DNA of 64,000 bases from Pseudoxanthomonas sp. J31 (GCF_000510725.1 NZ_AZNZ01000002.1:310001-374000), one strand, 5' to 3'; numbered from the stretch's first letter, positions 21,231-30,195 are shown. Numbers and translations are program-made. The notes: generated by a model not told the origin, from the sequence alone.

Positions 21231-23210
21231 TCAATTCTCGTCTACGGGTCGGATGGAGTCCGGCACCACGCGGGCGCCGTGCTGTTCGACCAGGCGGCGT
21301 ACCGTCGGGTCGTTGAGGAAGGTCTCCTCGGCCGCGGCCTGGCGCGAGCCGCGCTCGCGGTCCAGCCGCTGGTGCAGGGTCTCGGCCGGGGCCGGACCGG
21401 TCTGGATCACGATCTTCGGCGCCCCGCCCAGCTGCCCGGCCAGGGCCTCGGCCAGCGCGTTCACCGAACGCTCGCTGCGCAGGTATTCGAAGCCCGGGTC
21501 CAGGGCCAGGGTCAGCACGCCATTGGCGTGGCTGACGAAGGCGGTATTGGTGGCCAGCTGCAGCGCCGGGCCGCTGAGGCCGCCGAGCTTGCAGCTGGCG
21601 ACCCGCTGCAGCCAGTCCTCGGCATCGGCGATCACCGCGCCATCGGTAGCGGCGGGCGCCGTGGCCGCGGTGGCGGGAGCAGCGGGCACGACCGGCTCCG
21701 GCGTCGGCTCGCGCTGCGGCACCGGCGCACCCGGCTTCATCACGATGCCCGGCTGCAGCGCTTCGGCCGCGGCCGGAGGCGCACTGCCGGTGGGCGCGCG
21801 CGCCGGCATGGCCGGGGCTTCGTCCTGCGCGGCGGGCCAGGATGGCGGCGCCATCGGCGGCACTTCGCGCGCCGGCGGCTGCGGACGCGGCGGCGCGGCC
21901 GCCGCGGGCACCTCCCACGGCGGCGTGTCGGAAGGATCCGCGGACGGCGCTGACACGGGCTCGGCCCGTGGCGCGGCCTGCACCGGCGACGCGGCCACGG
22001 CCGTGGCCGCTTCCGGCGCCGGCGCGGCCGGAGCCGCCGCGGCGGCACCCGCCGCCGGCACGCGCTGGCCGCCACCGGAAGCGGCGGCCCCGCTGTCCGC
22101 GCCGGGGCCCGGCGGCGGCGCCCCGGCATCGGCCTCGGGCCGGAACGCCAGCATGCGCAGCACGCTCATCTCGAAGCCGACCCGCGGCGCCGGGGCCAGG
22201 TCCAGGTCGCGGCGGCCGTTGATCGCCATCTGGTACCAGATCTGCACCACCTCCGGCCGCACCCGGCCGGCGTAGGCGTCCACGTCGATGCCCTCGTCCT
22301 CGCGCCGCGCGCCCGGCACCAGCTGCCGCACCTGGATCCGGTGCAGCGCCTCGGCCAGCGCCTCCAGCACGTTGCCCCAGTCAGGGGCGAACCCGGCCAG
22401 GCGCTCGACCGTGGCCAGCAGGGCCTCTCCGTTGCCGTCGGCCAGCGCATCCAGCAGCGCCGCCACCTGGGTGCGGTCGACGCTGCCGAGCATGGCCCGC
22501 ACTGCATCCTCGCGCAGCGCGCCGCCGGCGTAGGCGATGGCCTGGTCCAGCAGCGACAGGCCGTCGCGCAGGCTGCCGTCGGCCGCGCGCGCCAGCTGGC
22601 GGATCGCCCCGGCGTCGGCCTCGATGCCCTCGGCGGCCAGGATCTTCGTCATCTGGCCTTCGATCTGGCCCTCGTCCAGCCGCTTGAGGTTGAACTGCAG
22701 GCAACGCGACAGCACCGTGACCGGCAGTTTCTGCGGGTCGGTGGTGGCCAGCAGGAACTTCACGTGCCCCGGCGGCTCCTCCAGGGTCTTCAGCAGCGCG
22801 TTGAACGCCGCCTTGGAGAGCATGTGCACCTCGTCGATCAGGTACACCTTGTACTGCCCGCGCGAGGGCATGTACTGCGCGTTCTCGATCACCTCGCGGA
22901 CGTCGTCCACGCCGGTGTTGGAGGCCGCGTCGATCTCCAGCAGGTCGATGTAGCGCCCGGCGTCGATGTCCTGGCAGGCGGCGCACTGGCCGCAGGGCTC
23001 GGCGCTGGTGCCCTTCTCGCAGTTGAGCGACTTGGCGAAGATGCGGGCGATGGTGGTCTTGCCCACGCCGCGGGTGCCGGTGAACAGGAAGGCATGGTGC
23101 ACCCGCCCGCTGTCCAGGGCGTTGCCCAGGGCGCGGACGACGTGTTCCTGCCCGACCAGCTCGGAGAACCGCTTCGGGCGCCACTTGCGGGCGAGGACCA
23201 GGTAGGACAT
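21231..23210 (-). CDS. dnaX: DNA polymerase III gamma/tau subunit
   Basis: A 659-residue clamp-loader ATPase. It has Walker A in FTGTRGVGKTTIARIF (near residue 45), zinc cysteines CEKGTSAEPCGQCAACQ, Walker B/DEVHMLSKAAFNALLKTLEE, and sensor TTDPQKLPVTVLSRCLQFNL. Residues about 360-540 are a low-complexity Ala/Pro/Gly linker. The C-terminal tau domain (from about DAEDWLQRVASCKLGG) binds the polymerase. No run of A residues typical of the E. coli frameshift site is visible, so a gamma form by slippage is not supported here. The start at 23210 gives MSYLVLARKWRP, the family N-terminus. Confidence 0.96.
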   Translation of the reverse strand: MSYLVLARKWRPKRFSELVGQEHVVRALGNALDSGRVHHAFLFTGTRGVGKTTIARIFAKSLNCEKGTSAEPCGQCAACQDIDAGRYIDLLEIDAASNTGVDDVREVIENAQYMPSRGQYKVYLIDEVHMLSKAAFNALLKTLEEPPGHVKFLLATTDPQKLPVTVLSRCLQFNLKRLDEGQIEGQMTKILAAEGIEADAGAIRQLARAADGSLRDGLSLLDQAIAYAGGALREDAVRAMLGSVDRTQVAALLDALADGNGEALLATVERLAGFAPDWGNVLEALAEALHRIQVRQLVPGARREDEGIDVDAYAGRVRPEVVQIWYQMAINGRRDLDLAPAPRVGFEMSVLRMLAFRPEADAGAPPPGPGADSGAAASGGGQRVPAAGAAAAAPAAPAPEAATAVAASPVQAAPRAEPVSAPSADPSDTPPWEVPAAAAPPRPQPPAREVPPMAPPSWPAAQDEAPAMPARAPTGSAPPAAAEALQPGIVMKPGAPVPQREPTPEPVVPAAPATAATAPAATDGAVIADAEDWLQRVASCKLGGLSGPALQLATNTAFVSHANGVLTLALDPGFEYLRSERSVNALAEALAGQLGGAPKIVIQTGPAPAETLHQRLDRERGSRQAAAEETFLNDPTVRRLVEQHGARVVPDSIRPVDEN

Positions 23211-23284
23211 CGGCAGACCACGTTCGGCCGGGTTTCCGGCAGGACCGGCATTGTGCCATGCCCGCCGCGCCGGCCGCCCCGCGC

Positions 23285-23313
23285 TTGTGGCAAGGCCGCG
23301 CGGGCGCTAGAAT
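23285..23313 (+). promoter_or_regulatory. sigma70-type promoter of tRNA-Ser(GGA)
   Basis: A -35 box TTGTGG (23285-23290) and a -10 box TAGAAT (23308-23313) have 17 bases between them. The tRNA begins 40 bases later. Confidence 0.6.
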
Positions 23314-23353
23314 CCCCGGCCCTGCTGGCCGTTGCGACGGCCCGGCAGGTTCC

Positions 23354-23446
23354 GGAGAGGTGTCCGAGTGGTTGAAGGAGCACGCCTGGAAAGTGTGTAG
23401 GCGGCTAAACACCGCCTCGGGGGTTCGAATCCCCCTCTCTCCGCCA
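23354..23446 (+). tRNA. tRNA-Ser(GGA)
   Basis: The class II cloverleaf has a long variable arm. The acceptor 5' strand is GGAGAGG at 23354, the anticodon loop CTGGAAA gives anticodon GGA, the T arm holds GGTTCGAATCC, and CCA is encoded (23444-23446). A terminator follows. Confidence 0.95.
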
Positions 23447-23460
23447 GATACGAAAAGCGA

Positions 23461-23484
23461 AGGCCCCCGCAAGGGGGCCTTTTT
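23461..23484 (+). terminator. Rho-independent terminator after tRNA-Ser(GGA)
   Basis: AGGCCCCC and GGGGGCCT pair across a short loop and are followed by TTTT. Outer bases (GATACGAAAA and TTTTCGTGTC) extend the symmetry, so it could work in both directions. Confidence 0.8.
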
Positions 23485-23485
23485 C

Positions 23486-23690
23486 GTGTCTGGCGGAGAG
23501 AGGGGCTGGTTCAAACCCCTCACGGTTCGACCACCTGCGTAGCAGGTGGCGCGAGGCGCGCAGCGGCTCGCAATCCCTCCTCGCGCATCTGACGGAGAGA
23601 GGGGCCTGGTTCGAATCCCCTGGTTCGACCACCCGCGTAGCGGTTTGCACGGCCAAGCCCCCGCAGGGCGAGGCCCGCAAGGGTCGGATG
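23486..23690. repeat. tRNA-Ser-linked palindrome array, copy A (two tandem units)
   Basis: This gene-free stretch holds two related units, about 23493-23571 and 23590-23672. Each starts with GACGGAGAGAGGGGC-like sequence and a T-arm-like hairpin (GGGGCCTGGTTCGAATCCCC), then GGTTCGACCACC and short palindromes with three-base loops, such as CCACCTGCGTAGCAGGTGG and CGAGGCGCGCAGCGGCTCG. The same modules occur in the same order beside tRNA-Ser(CGA) at 40621-40745. No protein-coding sense is visible. The remaining bases to 23797 are GC-rich with no recognisable signal. Confidence 0.6.
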
Positions 23691-23797
23691 ATCTCCCCTC
23701 TCGCCGCCCGACACCGCCCACGCCGCGGCGCACTGCGCTTCGCTTGCCCGGGCCACGCAGGCAGCGCATTGCCCGCAACGGTGTGGAGTCATCCTGC

Positions 23798-24169
23798 TCA
23801 GCTGGCCTGGCAGAACTCCAGCGGCACCAGCTCCACCGCCCACCCGGCTTCTTCGCCCAGCAGCGCGGCCGGGTGCATCGCGGCGATCCGCAGCGCCTCC
23901 TCCTCGCTGTCGGCCTCGATCACGAACAGGCCACCCACCACTTCCTTGGACTCGGCGTACGGGCCGTCGCTGATGCTCGTCCTGCCGCCGCGCGGGCGCA
24001 GGGTCTTGCGCGCCGGCGGCTCGGCCAGCGAGGCCGAAAGGCGCATCCTGCCGGTGGCCTGCATCTTCCGGTCCAGCTCCGGGCATTGGCCGACGAGTGC
24101 GGCGACGGCCTCCGGCGCCATCGCGGCGAAGGCTTCGGGGGAGTAATAGGCCAGGCCAAGGTATTTCAT
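23798..24169 (-). CDS. YCII-related domain protein
   Basis: A 123-residue single-domain protein starting MKYLGLAYYSPEAF. The family motif DGPYAESKEVVGGLFVIEAD is clear, with the DG-P-E pattern of YciI-like/PhnB-associated proteins. Such genes are often next to an ECF sigma factor gene, but none is here. The biochemical role is unknown. It is divergent from the GlxA-type regulator with 188 bp between starts. Confidence 0.88.
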   Translation of the reverse strand: MKYLGLAYYSPEAFAAMAPEAVAALVGQCPELDRKMQATGRMRLSASLAEPPARKTLRPRGGRTSISDGPYAESKEVVGGLFVIEADSEEEALRIAAMHPAALLGEEAGWAVELVPLEFCQAS

Positions 24170-24357
24170 CGCGTTGCCTTCATGGGACTGCCCGCACGAC
24201 GAGCCAGCGGACCGGATATCGACCGGCGGCGGTGCCGGCGATGATGCGGCCGGGCGGCACGGTCCTGGCCCGTTTCCAGCGCCGCGTGGCCCGGCCGGCG
24301 CTTGTTGGCCCGGATGCCCGGCCATAGCATCGATCGGGCCAACCAGGCCGCCTCCCC

Positions 24358-25323
24358 ATGCCGCGCATCGCCGTCCTTGCCTCCGAAGGCATCAGCCTCT
24401 TCCACCTGTCCGTGCCCAGCCTGGTGTTCGGGCGCGACCGCCGCGATGCCGGCCTGCCGCGCCACGAGGTGGTGGTCTGCGCGCAACAGCCCGGTCCGGT
24501 GGCCACGGCCGATGGCCTGCCCGTCGAGGTGGCGCACGGGCTGGAGGCGCTGGAAACCGCCGACATCGTCATCGTCCCCTCCTGGGGCACGCCTGAGGTC
24601 CCGGCGCCGGAGGCGGTCATCTCGGCGCTGGCGGCCGCGCATGCGCGCGGGGCGACCATCGTCGGTTTCTGCGTGGGCGCGTTCGTGCTGGGCGATGCGG
24701 GCCTGCTGGACGGGCTGCCGGCCACCACGCACTGGGCCTGGCGCGAGCGCTTCGGCCAGCGCTTCCCCACCTCCTGCTTCCGGCCCGACGTGCTGTACGT
24801 GGATACCGGCCGCGTCGTCACCTCGGCCGGCACCGTCGCCGCGATCGACTGCTGCCTGCACCTGGTGCGCCGGCGCTACGGCGCGGAGGTAGCCAACCGG
24901 GTGGCGCGCCGGCTGGTCACGCCGCCGCACCGCGACGGCGGGCAGGCGCAGTACATCGAGCAGCCGGTGCCCGAGCGCGTGTCCGACGACCGCCTCGCCA
25001 CGGTGGTCGAATGGGCGCGCGGCCACCTGGACCAGCCGCTGTCGATCGACACCCTTGCCGGCATGGCGCTGATGAGCCGGCGCAACTTCACCCGCCGCTT
25101 CCGCGAGGCGGTGGGTACTTCGGCCCAGCGCTGGATCGCGACCGAACGCCTGCGCCTGGCGCAGCGCCTGCTGGAAACCACCGACCTGGCCATCGACCAG
25201 GTCGCCGAGGCCGCCGGCTTCGGCACCTCGCTGTCGCTGCGCCAGCGCTTTGCCGAGGACGTGGGCATGTCGCCCTCGGCGTACCGGCGGGCATTCCGGC
25301 AATCGGCCGGGCGCGCGGCCTGA
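24358..25323 (+). CDS. GlxA-type transcriptional regulator (DJ-1/PfpI + AraC domains)
   Basis: A 321-residue regulator. Residues 1-180 form a DJ-1/PfpI-like domain with the elbow Cys in IVGFCVGAFVLGDAGLL. Residues about 215-315 form an AraC-type DNA-binding domain with two helix-turn-helix units: IDTLAGMALMSRRNFTRRFR and AIDQVAEAAGFGTSLSLRQR. The effector is unknown. It lies upstream of a broken isochorismatase-family gene and a broken EamA transporter, which it may once have controlled. Confidence 0.9.
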   Translation: MPRIAVLASEGISLFHLSVPSLVFGRDRRDAGLPRHEVVVCAQQPGPVATADGLPVEVAHGLEALETADIVIVPSWGTPEVPAPEAVISALAAAHARGATIVGFCVGAFVLGDAGLLDGLPATTHWAWRERFGQRFPTSCFRPDVLYVDTGRVVTSAGTVAAIDCCLHLVRRRYGAEVANRVARRLVTPPHRDGGQAQYIEQPVPERVSDDRLATVVEWARGHLDQPLSIDTLAGMALMSRRNFTRRFREAVGTSAQRWIATERLRLAQRLLETTDLAIDQVAEAAGFGTSLSLRQRFAEDVGMSPSAYRRAFRQSAGRAA

Positions 25324-25508
25324 CGCGGCACATCGCTGCCATCGCGCGTGGGCTGCGCCGGGCGCAGCCGCTGGCGCGCGCCGGCACGCCATACCGCCGG
25401 CTTGCGGAGATTGGCCCGATTCCATTGCCTGCTGTCGCAAAGGCCAATGTCGGGCTTCCCGGGCGGACAGGAAGATGGCTCCCCTGCTTTCCCCCTGCGA
25501 GGTCCGCC

Positions 25509-25706
25509 ATGCATCCCATCCGCCGCGCCCTGCCCGTGATCGACGTGCAGAACGCGTACTTCGACGGCCAGCTGCCCATCGGGTTTCCCGACCGCCGCCG
25601 CAGCCTGGCCAACATCATCGCCGCCATGGACGCCGCGCACGGCCACGTCGTCCCGGTGGTCGTGGCCCAGGACATCACCCGGGCCGCGGGAGGGAAGGCG
25701 GCATGA
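25509..25706 (+). pseudogene. N-terminal fragment of an isochorismatase-family cysteine hydrolase
   Basis: A 65-residue reading frame starting MHPIRRALPVIDVQNAYFDG, the N-terminus of isochorismatase-like hydrolases, with the catalytic Asp in VIDVQN. It goes on to IAAMDAAHGHVVPVVVAQDI and then stops with TRAAGGKAA. Whole family members are about 180-200 residues; the Lys and Cys of the triad are missing. The stop overlaps the transporter start (ATGA), which suggests that an internal deletion fused the ends of a once complete gene. Confidence 0.7.
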
Positions 25707-26661
25707 GCGCGCTGCCCACCCCGCCGCCGGGCCGGAGCCTGGCCGGCACCTACCTGCGCATGCTGGGCGCCACCGCGATCTGGGCGGTGACCTTCCATGT
25801 CGGCCACTACACCGCCCAGCACGCCGATCCGCTGGGCGTGGCCCTCCTGCGCTTCCTGTTCGCCGGCCTGACCCTGGCCGGGATCGCGGTGCTGCGCGGG
25901 CAGTCGCTGCGGATCACCCGGGCGCAGCTGCCGCTGGTCCTGGCCCTGGCCATCCCCGGCGTGGTCGCCTACACCCTGTTCTTCCTAGCCAGCGTGCAGA
26001 GCATTTCCGGCACCCGCGCGGCGCTGATCACCGCCGGCAGCCCGGTGATGGTGGAACTGGCGTCGATCGTGCTGCTCGGCACCGCCGCCAGCGCCTCGCG
26101 CTGGACCGGGATCGTGCTGCGCTGCTGGGCACGGCGGTGGTCCTCACCCGCGGCAACCTGCAGGACGTGGCCACCACCGTCGGCCGCGGCGAGCTGTTCG
26201 CGCTGGGCTGCATGCTGGCCTGGTCGGCGCATGTGTTCATGAGCCGGCGGATCGCCACGGTGGGCCTGAGCGCGCTGGTGGCCACCGCCTGGTCGGTGCT
26301 GGCGGGTGCGGCGCTGCTGGCGGTGCCACTGGCGCTGGGCGGCAATCCCCAGCGCGTGCTGCACTACCCGGCCGGGGTGTGGCTGTCGGTACTGCACATG
26401 GCCTGGCTGGCGACCGCGCTGGCCTTCATCTGGTTTGCCGACGGCGTGCGCGCGGTGGGCCCGACGCGTGCCTCGGTGTTCACCAACTTCGTGCCGGTGG
26501 TGGCGGTGCTGGTGGGCGTGCTGGCGCTGGGCGACCACCTGCACTGGTCGATGGCCGTCGGCGGCCTGCTGGCGGTGGCCGGAGTCTGGCTGGCCAACCG
26601 CCAGCCCGCGCCGGCCGTCGTCCGGGCCGAAGCCGCCGAACGTTCCTCCTGCCACGCCTAG
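25703..26661 (+). pseudogene. EamA/RhaT-type drug/metabolite transporter, frameshifted
   Basis: Two frames together encode an EamA permease. The first (25703 to about 26115) starts MSALPTPPPGRSLAGTYLRM and reads through GATAIWAVTFHVGHYTAQHA and SGTRAALITAGSPVMVELAS. The second frame resumes near 26118 with GTAVVLTRGNLQDV and ends LLAVAGVWLANRQPAPAVV at 26661. Inserting one base in the GTGCTGCGCTGCTGG stretch near 26117-26122 restores a single 319-residue protein with about ten membrane helices. A real one-base deletion or a sequencing error both fit. Membrane segments and GC3 are normal in both halves, so the decay, if real, is recent. Confidence 0.8.
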
Positions 26662-26736
26662 GCTGCGTGCGGCCTGCCGCGGCGGTGCGCGCCTGCGGTT
26701 CCGGCAGGCCAGCCGCACCCGCCGGGCCTGCGGCGC

Positions 26737-27756
26737 TCAGGCGTTCCCGGCCCGCAGCGCGCTCGGCGGCACGCCCATGATCCGCTTGAACGCGCGGCTG
26801 AAGGACGCCTCTGAGTCGTAGCCCAGGCGCTCGGCCGCGACCGCCACGCGCATGCCTTCGCGCTGGATCCAGCGGCGGGCCTGGAACATCTTCACCTTGG
26901 CCACGTAGCGTGCCGGGGTCTCGCCGACGATGCGGGTGAAGGACCCGGCGAAACGCGAGCGCGAGGCCCCCATGATTGCCGCCAGCGAGGGCACGTCCCA
27001 GTTGCGCCCGGGATCGGCGTGGATGGCGGCGATGACCTTGCCCAGCTTCGGGCGCCGTACCGCGGCGATCCAGCCGGTGGAGTCACTGCAGCCGCATTCG
27101 ACCCAGGCACGGATGATGCTGGCGGCCAGCACGTCGGCCAGGCGTGCAAGGATGCCGCAGCTGCCGATGCGGTCCGCCTCGGCCTCGCGTTCCATGGCCT
27201 CCAGCAGCACCGGCACGGCCGGATCGCGGCTGACCAGTGCGCCGGCATGCATCACCTCCGGCATCATCGCCAGCAGCGGATGCAGCGGGTCGAGGTTGAA
27301 GCGCATCGCACCGCAGAACATCACGCACTCCGGCGCGGCCTGCGCGCCGGCGCCCGACACGGCCGCCGCGGCGCTGCCGTTGCCCAGCAGGTAGAGGTTG
27401 TCGGCGACCGGCTGGCGCGCCAGCGCATGGATATCGATGGCCGGGACGTCAGGCGCGCTGGCCAGCACGTGCATGCTTCCGCGCGGCAGCAGCACCGCGT
27501 CCCCGGCCCGCAGGTGCTTCCATTCCATGTGCGGCGTCCACAGCCAGGCCTCGCCGCGGGCGACGAAGTGGAAGCGCGCATCGCGCTGGGCGGGGAACGC
27601 CAGCGCCCACGGCTCGCGCATCTCGCAGCGGCCGTATTCCACGCCTTCCAGGCGCATGTCGAGCAGGACGCGGGTCAGCAGATCGCCGGCGTGCGGTTCG
27701 ATCGGCCGATGCAGGCGGGAGGAATCGTCAAGCATAAGGGACTTTCCATCATTCAA
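26737..27756 (-). CDS. AraC-family regulator with N-terminal cupin domain
   Basis: A 339-residue regulator with a cupin-like sensor (ARFHFVARGEAWLWTPHMEW then LRAGDAVLLPRGSMHVLAS) and a C-terminal AraC-type domain: WDVPSLAAIMGASRSRFAGS and a second helix-turn-helix AVAAERLGYDSEASFSRAFK. An in-frame ATG at 27735 is an alternative start. It is divergent from an MFS transporter gene with 53 bp between starts, so it probably controls it, a common pattern for this cupin_6 group. The effector is unknown. Confidence 0.9.
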   Translation of the reverse strand: MNDGKSLMLDDSSRLHRPIEPHAGDLLTRVLLDMRLEGVEYGRCEMREPWALAFPAQRDARFHFVARGEAWLWTPHMEWKHLRAGDAVLLPRGSMHVLASAPDVPAIDIHALARQPVADNLYLLGNGSAAAAVSGAGAQAAPECVMFCGAMRFNLDPLHPLLAMMPEVMHAGALVSRDPAVPVLLEAMEREAEADRIGSCGILARLADVLAASIIRAWVECGCSDSTGWIAAVRRPKLGKVIAAIHADPGRNWDVPSLAAIMGASRSRFAGSFTRIVGETPARYVAKVKMFQARRWIQREGMRVAVAAERLGYDSEASFSRAFKRIMGVPPSALRAGNA

Positions 27757-27809
27757 ACGCCCACAGCCTACGCCTAACGTGGCCGCCCTCCCCCACTTGG
27801 CTGGCTGTC

Positions 27810-29039
27810 ATGTCCCGAACCGAGTGTTCCGTTTGCGATGCCACCACCCTGGTGGCCAATGCCGGGCCGGCGGCGCGCTGGCCGGCGGTGTTCTCCCTGA
27901 CCCTTGGCGTGTTCGGCCTGGTCACCGCCGAGTTCCTGCCGCCCAGCCTGCTGACCGCGATGGCCGCCGACCTCGGCGTCAGCGAAGGCGCCGCCGGGCA
28001 GACCGTCACCGCCACCGCGGTGGCGGCGGCGATCGCCGGCCCTTCGCTGCCGGTGCTGACCGGGCGGATCGACCGGCGCCTGGTGATGCTGGGGCTGACC
28101 GTACTGCTGGTGCTCTCCAATGCCATGGCGGTGTGGGCCAGCGACCTGTGGACCCTGCTGGCGGCGCGGGTGGTCCTGGGCGTGGCCCTCGGCGGCTTCT
28201 GGTCGATGGCCGGGCCACTGGCCATGCGCCTGGTCCCGGAGGCGTGGTTCGCGCGGGCGATGGCGCTGGTGCTGTCGGGCGTGTCCCTGGCCACCGTGTG
28301 CGCCGCGCCGGTTGGCGCGTGGATGGGCGATACCTGGGGCTGGCGCAGCGCGTTCATCGCCGCCGGCGTGCTCGGCCTGGTGACCCTGGCCACGCAGTGG
28401 CCCACCCTGCCGAAGCTGCCGGCGCGCGGTACCGCCGACCTGCACACCCTGGTCCGGCTGCTCGGGCGCCCGCCGGTGCGCGCGGTGCTGCTGGCGGTGC
28501 TGCTGGTGATCTCCGGGCACTTCGCCGGCTTCACCTACGTGCGGCCGCTGATGGAAAACGTCGCCGGCCTGCCGATCGGCGCGATCTCGGCGGTGCTGCT
28601 GGGTTACGGCATCGCGGGCTTCTTCGGCAACCTCGCCGGCGGCCACGTGGCCGGGCGCAGCGAGCGCATGGCGGTGGTCCTGGGCAGCGCCTCGATCGCG
28701 GTGCTGGCGGCGGCGATGCTGGTGGCCGGACACTGGGCCGCGCTGACTTCGGTGGCGATCGTCCTGTGGGGCTTCGCGTTCGCCGCGTTCCCGGTCGCGT
28801 TCCAGGTCTGGATCATGCGTGCCGCGCCGGACCAGGCCGAGGCCGCCAACGGCCTGGTGGTGGCCGCGTTCCAGGTCGCCATCGCCAGCGGCGCCATCGG
28901 TGGCGGCGTCCTGGTCGACAGCATCGGCGCGCTGGGCGGGCCGCTGTTCGCGCTGGTGGCGATGTCGCTGGGCGCGGCGCTCACGCTGAAGTTCGGGCCG
29001 CGCGGCGGTTCGCCGGTCGCGGTCGCGCCCGGACACTGA
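27810..29039 (+). CDS. MFS transporter, DHA1/arabinose-efflux type
   Basis: A 409-residue, 12-helix permease. The N-terminal half has PAVFSLTLGVFGLVTAEFLP, the GPSLPVLTGRIDRRLVMLGL loop (motif A), and LLAARVVLGVALGGFWSMAG. It resembles the purine/sugar exporters NepI and SotB of the DHA1 group, so export of a small molecule or drug is likely; the substrate is not known. It is divergent from a cupin-AraC regulator and is followed 11 bp later by an oxidoreductase, likely in one transcript. Confidence 0.9.
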   Translation: MSRTECSVCDATTLVANAGPAARWPAVFSLTLGVFGLVTAEFLPPSLLTAMAADLGVSEGAAGQTVTATAVAAAIAGPSLPVLTGRIDRRLVMLGLTVLLVLSNAMAVWASDLWTLLAARVVLGVALGGFWSMAGPLAMRLVPEAWFARAMALVLSGVSLATVCAAPVGAWMGDTWGWRSAFIAAGVLGLVTLATQWPTLPKLPARGTADLHTLVRLLGRPPVRAVLLAVLLVISGHFAGFTYVRPLMENVAGLPIGAISAVLLGYGIAGFFGNLAGGHVAGRSERMAVVLGSASIAVLAAAMLVAGHWAALTSVAIVLWGFAFAAFPVAFQVWIMRAAPDQAEAANGLVVAAFQVAIASGAIGGGVLVDSIGALGGPLFALVAMSLGAALTLKFGPRGGSPVAVAPGH

Positions 29040-29050
29040 GGAGGCCAACC

Positions 29051-30079
29051 GTGGAAGCTCCCCTCCGCAATCGCCGCCTCGTCCTGGCCGCCCATCCGCG
29101 CGGCCTGCCAACCGAGGACGACTTCCGCCTGGAAACCGCGCCCGTTCCCGGACCCGGCGAGGGCCAGGTGCTGCTGCGCACGCTGTTCCTGTCGATCGAT
29201 CCCTACATGCGCAACCTGATGGACCAGGCGGGCCCCGGCTATGCGCCACCGGTGCCGCTGGGCGGCACCATGCCCGGCGGCACGATCAGCCGGGTGGTGG
29301 CCTCGCGCCACCCGGGTTTCCAGTCCGGTGCGCTGGTGCAGGCCAACGCCGGCTGGCAGGACTACGCGCTGTCCGACGGCAGCGACCTGGTCCCGGTGGA
29401 TGGTCTGGCGCGCCCCTCGCTGGCGCTGGGCGGCCTGGGCATGCCGGGATTCACCGCCTACGTGGGGCTGCTCGACATCGGCCAGCCGCGGGCCGGCGAA
29501 ACCGTGGTCGTGGCCGCGGCCACCGGTGCGGTCGGCGCGGTGGCCGGGCAGCTGGCGCGCCTGCATGGCGCGCGCGTGGTCGGCATCGCCGGCGGCGCGG
29601 ACAAGTGCCGGCATGCGGTGGAGGTGCTCGGCTTCGACGCGTGCATCGACCATCGCGCACCGGACTTCCGCACCCGCCTGGCGGCCGCCTGCGCGGACGG
29701 CATCGACGTGTACTTCGAGAACGTCGGCGGCGCCGTGCTGGATGCGGTGCTGCCGCTGCTGAACCCGCATGCGCGCATCCCGCTGTGCGGCTTCATCGCC
29801 CACTACGACCAGGATGGCCCTGCGGCCGGACGCGACCGGCGCCCCGCCCTGCTGGCCACCCTGCTGTCCAAGCGCGTGCGCATGCAGGGTTTCATCATCC
29901 TCGACCACTACGCCAGCCGCTTCGCCGCGTTCCGGCGCGACATGGAGCCGTGGGTCGGCGAGGGCCGCATCGTGCTGGTGGAGGACGTGGTCGACGGCCT
30001 GGAGCAAGCCCCGGCGGCGCTGGCGGGCCTGCTGCAGGGACGCAACCTCGGCAAGCTGGTGGTGAAGGTGGCGGAGTAG
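29051..30079 (+). CDS. NADP-dependent oxidoreductase, CurA/leukotriene B4 12-hydroxydehydrogenase-like
   Basis: A 342-residue zinc-free medium-chain reductase. It starts with GTG at 29051, with GAGGAGG seven bases upstream; no ATG fits the family N-terminus (NRRLVLAAHPRGLPTEDDFR). Family blocks are LFLSIDPYMRNLMD, AAATGAVGAVAGQLARLHGA (cofactor loop), DGIDVYFENVGGAVLDAVLP and MQGFIILDHY. Relatives reduce enones such as curcumin with NADPH. It is coupled to the MFS gene upstream. Confidence 0.9.
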   Translation: MEAPLRNRRLVLAAHPRGLPTEDDFRLETAPVPGPGEGQVLLRTLFLSIDPYMRNLMDQAGPGYAPPVPLGGTMPGGTISRVVASRHPGFQSGALVQANAGWQDYALSDGSDLVPVDGLARPSLALGGLGMPGFTAYVGLLDIGQPRAGETVVVAAATGAVGAVAGQLARLHGARVVGIAGGADKCRHAVEVLGFDACIDHRAPDFRTRLAAACADGIDVYFENVGGAVLDAVLPLLNPHARIPLCGFIAHYDQDGPAAGRDRRPALLATLLSKRVRMQGFIILDHYASRFAAFRRDMEPWVGEGRIVLVEDVVDGLEQAPAALAGLLQGRNLGKLVVKVAE

Positions 30080-30195
30080 CGCGTCACCCAGCGCCCCCGG
30101 TTCCAACCGGCCGCCCCGCCATTGGCTGGCCGCCCTCTTCCGCCACCGCTGCGGCCCTATGCTGTGGCCTTCCCGCGACCGCCACGGAGCCCGGA

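Noticed and set aside
23486-23690. Further tRNA genes or tRNA fragments in the array
   Set aside because: Only T-arm-like words occur; no acceptor, D or anticodon arms can be built.
23447-23797. Protein-coding gene in the tRNA-Ser(GGA) to YCII gap
   Set aside because: Open frames there are short, follow the palindromes and have no start signal or recognisable sequence.
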